A stretch of 64,000 nt of DNA. Source: Aspergillus flavus. Taxonomy: Eukaryota > Ascomycota > Eurotiomycetes > Eurotiales > Aspergillaceae. The DNA is taken from contig NC_092410.1 in NCBI RefSeq assembly GCF_009017415.1, forward strand, positions 2,232,001 through 2,296,000. Reading direction: 5' to 3'. How positions within the stretch are numbered: position 1 is the stretch's first letter; every line of letters starts with the position of its first letter. Below, piece after piece: positions 60,571 to 64,000 of the stretch. The translations under genes and the position numbers were made by a program. The notes under the pieces are model-generated. The model was not told where the DNA came from, did no database searches, and saw only the letters and a list, made by a program, of their open reading frames with translations.

Positions 60571-61373
60571 ATGCCTACCCGTTTCTCGAAGACAAGGAAA
60601 GCGTGAGTCGAAAAGCTCTTTCTTTATCGCCTTAGTGTGGTCGAACGTTCTTGTTTGTCGTGGTAAAATGCGACAAGCTAATATCCCATCCGGCTCCTAT
60701 ATCGACGTTATGAATGATTGGGACAAGACGAAGCTGACTTGGATCTCTCTCTTCTAGCCGCGGCCATGTGTCCGCCGGTTACGGTCGTATCGGCAAGCAC
60801 CGCAAGCACCCCGGTGGTCGTGGTATGGCCGGTGGTCAGCACCACCACCGTACCAACCTCGACAAGTACCACCCCGGTTATTTCGGTAAGGTTGGTATGA
60901 GGTACTTCCACAAGACCAATCAGCAGTTCTGGAAGCCCGTGATCAACCTCGACAAGGTACGTGGAGTTATGAACATTGCCGTAGACCGATGGAAGGAGAT
61001 AAAGAGGAGGATAGGTTGCATGAAATGCATAGTGTGACATGAAATATGAGGGATGCTATGAAAGCAAGATGAATCAATTGGCAACAATGAAGGGAGCGAG
61101 ATATTTACCATGGCTGTGATTAACATTTAACTGATTGGTGAACTCTTGGTTTAGCTGTGGTCCCTCGTTCCCGCTGAGCAGCGTGACGCCTACGTGAACG
61201 GCCAGAAGACCGACACTGCTCCCGTTATCGACCTCCTTCCTCTTGGCTACTCCAAGGTTCTCGGCAAGGGCCGCATTCCCGAGATCCCCATCGTCGTCCG
61301 TGCCAGGTACTTCAGCCGGGATGCTGAACGGAAGATCAAGGAGGCTGGTGGTGTCGTTGAGTTGGTTGCTTAA
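60571..61373 (+). CDS. RPL28: 60S ribosomal protein L28 (uL15, L27a)
   Basis: Cytosolic large-subunit ribosomal protein. Three exons: 60571-60602, 60758-60956 and 61155-61373, giving 149 aa, exactly the family length. The sequence begins [20 protein letters not shown], contains [20 protein letters not shown], and ends GGVVELVA. Codon use is strongly biased to C-ending codons, unlike the neighbours, as expected of a highly expressed gene. Introns are longer than average for this window (155 and 198 bp), a common feature of ribosomal protein genes. I looked for C/D-box pairs in the introns and saw none I would defend. It converges with the hydrolase gene. Confidence 0.97.
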
Positions 61374-61956
61374 ATGTGGATTACGGGGCTATCTTAAGAA
61401 GGTCAAGGTGCTACGCTGACTCTGGTCGGCGTTATTGAGGCTCGGTTTCTTTCGAAGGGAATAAAGACTCGAACATGGGAGCCGCGGATCGGCCATAGGG
61501 ATCCGTGTATTTACAAAACAAAGGGTTTTTGTTTGTGATGAGCATAGCATAGCCTCCGGACACCCTTACGATCTCACTATCTCACAAAATACCATAAAGG
61601 AGGATTCCTTTTCGCTTTTTCTAAACCTAAAGCCGTCCCGGGCAACATGAGCCTTGGCGACAACGCTGTAAGATAGAAGTAGAACCTTCTGAGCTTCAGA
61701 GGTAAGCCCTACGTGGTTGGCTGAATAGTTGCTATCTTCTGAACCAGGTAGAACCGCTTAGAATTGCCCTTTTACACTTGCCTACTGTTTTATTCACATA
61801 CCGCCTCCATCTGGAACGATATCAGTGGGCGGCAAGATTGCTTCCTTCTCGGCGCATGAGCTCGGGCGCCTGTTAGTACGGGGATGCTGATACCAGATGG
61901 TATTGATCAGGATCACATTGTTTATCATTGTGTACTTAACTCGTTCTATAATCCGA
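61374..61956. other. convergent spacer, RPL28 and hydrolase 3' regions
   Basis: 583 bp holding both 3' flanks. No gene seen. Confidence 0.4.
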
Positions 61957-63124
61957 TTATATCTTGGATTCACGAACAAATCCAGACTTCCTTAAATCCT
62001 CGTCATTGGCGGCGAGAGCATCACTAATGAATCGCACTGCTTCGTCAACCATTTTGGGCGTCACCTCATGCGCCGCGCTCTCATCAATAACATCTTCTAG
62101 GGTCACCGCACCATTGGAAAACCAGCCGTTAGGGGACACTGCTTGTTTCAACCAAGTTAAGAAGGCTTCTCCACGATGGTACGGAACTAGTTTATCTATA
62201 CCGCCGGAAAGATTAAGTATTCTTTTGCCTGCTAAGCAGCGGGCCAACAGCGGCTGCAGAGCCTGCTTCTCTTTCTCGGTCGGCTCCGGCAAGGTACAGT
62301 TCCGCAGAGGCTCAACACTCTTCTTCATATCCATATAGCTCAAGAACAGACTGGCTGGGTCATATTTACGGACGGTGTCTAGGAGAGACACAGGAAACGC
62401 CTCAGAACCCAAGAACTGGGAGCCTGGCGGGTTACTGCTTGTCCATGCTGGGAGTTTCGACAGTCTCGCACGATCAGCCATGAGATTTACATAGTCAGGA
62501 CAACCAATGATAATCACGCCGGCAGTAATACGCGGCTCGTGTAGGATACAGCTCCACGCTGCATGTCCACCCAGGGAAACACCAAGTACGAGGTTTTGGG
62601 TGATCTTGTACTCGGATTGAGGAAACACGAAAGATGGGAGATAATCGATCAAAAGGGAAACATCCCGTGCAGTGCCCTCTAAGTTCCGAATAAATCAGAA
62701 GTGGGAACCTTCATTCTGAAAATGCGGAGCACTCACGAAAGATGGAAAACATGTCCTGCGCATGACGAGGGTTGCCCTGTTTCCATGCCTCATTTCCGGT
62801 GGGATCAACCAGCCTCGTGCCGTGGTTTCGTTGATCAAATGCGACGGCAATTAGGCCTTTTACAGATTGGCTATCATTGGTATAGCTGGTCTTGATTCGG
62901 TTATTCCAGTCCGTGATGGCTGCTGTAGCAATTCCCGTCATCCGTTCCTGAGTCGCTAGTCGGGGGTGCAACAACCAGAGGCACGCAACCTCTGAAGCTT
63001 GGGCGGGTAACTCATTTAAACCAAATACCGTAGTAAGTATTCCTGCGACCGGATATGTCTTTTGCGATATGGGTGATGGGTTCGTGCGGGGTGCGGCATC
63101 CAAAGGTTTAAGAGGGTCTGCCAT
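61957..63124 (-). CDS. alpha/beta hydrolase of unknown substrate
   Basis: Two exons: 62737-63124 and 61957-62678, giving 369 aa. The nucleophile elbow is GVSLGGHAAW (G-x-S-x-G). An earlier FDQRNHGTRLVDPTGNEAW strand-loop is the type found in fungal alpha/beta hydrolase proteins. The likely acid and base are in SGGIDKLVPYHRGEAF and ESAAHEVTPKMVDE, consistent with a Ser-Asp-His triad. There is no signal peptide, so it is probably cytosolic. The exon join gives MFSIFQGTARDVSLLIDYL. I recognise the fold but not a defined substrate class; esterase or dienelactone-hydrolase-like activity is possible. Confidence 0.88.
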
Positions 63125-63934
63125 TTCTCTCTCTCTATGCCTGTACTTTATTTCTATTGCTTATGATCTGTGAAGGCGGGTTGACAAGGTAGAGGAATAA
63201 CAAGAAGTTAAGTGCCAAGGTTGAGGAGCAACAGTCGAGGAGATGTTAGCCTTATATCCTAAGTTGCTATTGCGGAGTTCAAAGCCAAGAACTTTCAGTA
63301 TACTCCGTACCTAGGACCTAGGTAGAAATCGGAGCACAGCCAGTGGCTGTTTCTCTTCACCAGCCACAAGGTGTCCCGCTTGTTTATCCCAAACAGTCTT
63401 TCAACCATGAACGTACGATTATCAAGTCTGGAAAGTTTACCCCCTCTTAACCTTCTCTTACTTTTCAACCACCCGCTCACGGACTGTTCGTGCAGTCAGA
63501 GGGCCTCTCTTTTTCATTCAATAATCAAAGAAAGAAATTCTCTAGAAAATGATCACAATTTCCTTATAACCAAAGATCAACTGCGCCTTTGGCATTCGGA
63601 CTTTCCCCTTCCCAAGTTCCCACGCTAAAGCGGGTCCCTCTGTCTCCAAGTCGGAATTGGGATTAATTATGGGTCGAACTCCACTGCGGCTCGGGACTAG
63701 TATTTGTGTCTCAACACGAACGCTTCTTTGGGTTCTAACGGCCCAGCTTGACAGTTTCCCCCTAGGCTTATTGTTCAAGATATAATCACGCATTCGGACA
63801 GCGTTAGAATGACTTCATTGTGAGGTTTTCATGATCAATCTTGACAGGATCATATTGATCCTTATGTAGGCTCATTGTACTGCCCCTGACTCCTTCCGTA
63901 GTGAACTAACATCGCCTTGTCCTTAGAACGCACT
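63125..63934. other. divergent spacer upstream of the right-edge gene
   Basis: 810 bp with the hydrolase promoter on the left and a TACTCCGTAC motif at 63301-63310. The minus-strand open frame at 63542-63793 has no recognisable features. No repeat or RNA gene was seen. Confidence 0.4.
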
Positions 63935-64000
63935 ATGACCGAATCTACGGTCCATCCCTCAGAAATGAGGGTTCCTGAAAACCCCTCTGATCGGCTCACC
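63935..64000 (+). CDS. possible start of an unidentified gene, cut by the window edge
   Basis: From the ATG at 63935 the frame stays open for 22 codons to the end of the window, reading MTESTVHPSEMRV and onwards. A TTAG acceptor lies just upstream at about 63923-63926, which could be the end of a 5' UTR intron. Too short to identify. Confidence 0.3.
   Translation, partial: MTESTVHPSEMRVPENPSDRLT

Noticed and set aside
60603..61154. Intronic snoRNA in RPL28
   Set aside because: The introns are longer than usual, but I could not find a convincing C/D box pair with terminal stem or an H/ACA fold.

Overview
The window is nuclear DNA from a filamentous ascomycete. Every recognisable protein is closest in kind to Pezizomycotina proteins, most genes carry 1-12 short introns (about 50-90 bp, GTATGT/GTAAGT/GTGAGT donors, CTAAC-like branch sites, CAG/TAG acceptors), and the spacers repeat a short TACTCCGTA motif. 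Eurotiomycetes (Eurotiales/Onygenales) is my best guess from gene style. I cannot name a species. All exon models were read by eye from reading-frame continuity, splice consensus and family motifs; there is no transcript evidence.

Layout, left to right: a MITE-like element (144-319); MRF1 mitochondrial release factor (+) convergent with CTP1 citrate carrier (-); DHH1 RNA helicase (-); SMC6 (-); DUG1-type dipeptidase (-); mitochondrial ribosomal protein MRPL20 (-); a 2.3-kb AT-rich gene-poor spacer; cystathionine gamma-synthase (-); a spacer with the second MITE copy (21509-21682); UTP22 (+) convergent with POM152 (-); UCH37-type deubiquitinase (+); KES1/OSH4 (+) convergent with condensin subunit 1 (-); CDC7 kinase (+) convergent with OTU1 (-); an RSC1/2 chromatin remodeller subunit (+) convergent with a two-finger CCCH protein (-); HOP2 (-); SKT5/CHS4 chitin synthase activator (-); CHL1 helicase (+); RPL28 (+) convergent with an alpha/beta hydrolase (-); and the first 22 codons of an unidentified + strand gene at the right edge.

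The genes are almost all single-copy housekeeping functions. There is no secondary metabolite cluster, no intact transposase and no CRISPR. Chromosome maintenance is well represented (SMC6, condensin CND1, CDC7, HOP2, CHL1, RSC1), which is a coincidence of synteny as far as I can tell, not an operon.

The most noteworthy things are structural. HOP2 needs 10-nt and 13-nt micro-exons and CHL1 needs a 5-nt micro-exon, which restores its Walker A motif. A 12-nt last exon supplies the CAAX prenylation tail of SKT5. DUG1 has an in-frame N-terminal extension that looks like a mitochondrial presequence. There are two copies of a ~175-bp MITE-like element with RIP-like differences, and an intergenic palindrome (TACGGAGTACTCCGTA) occurs perfectly twice, with many half-sites.
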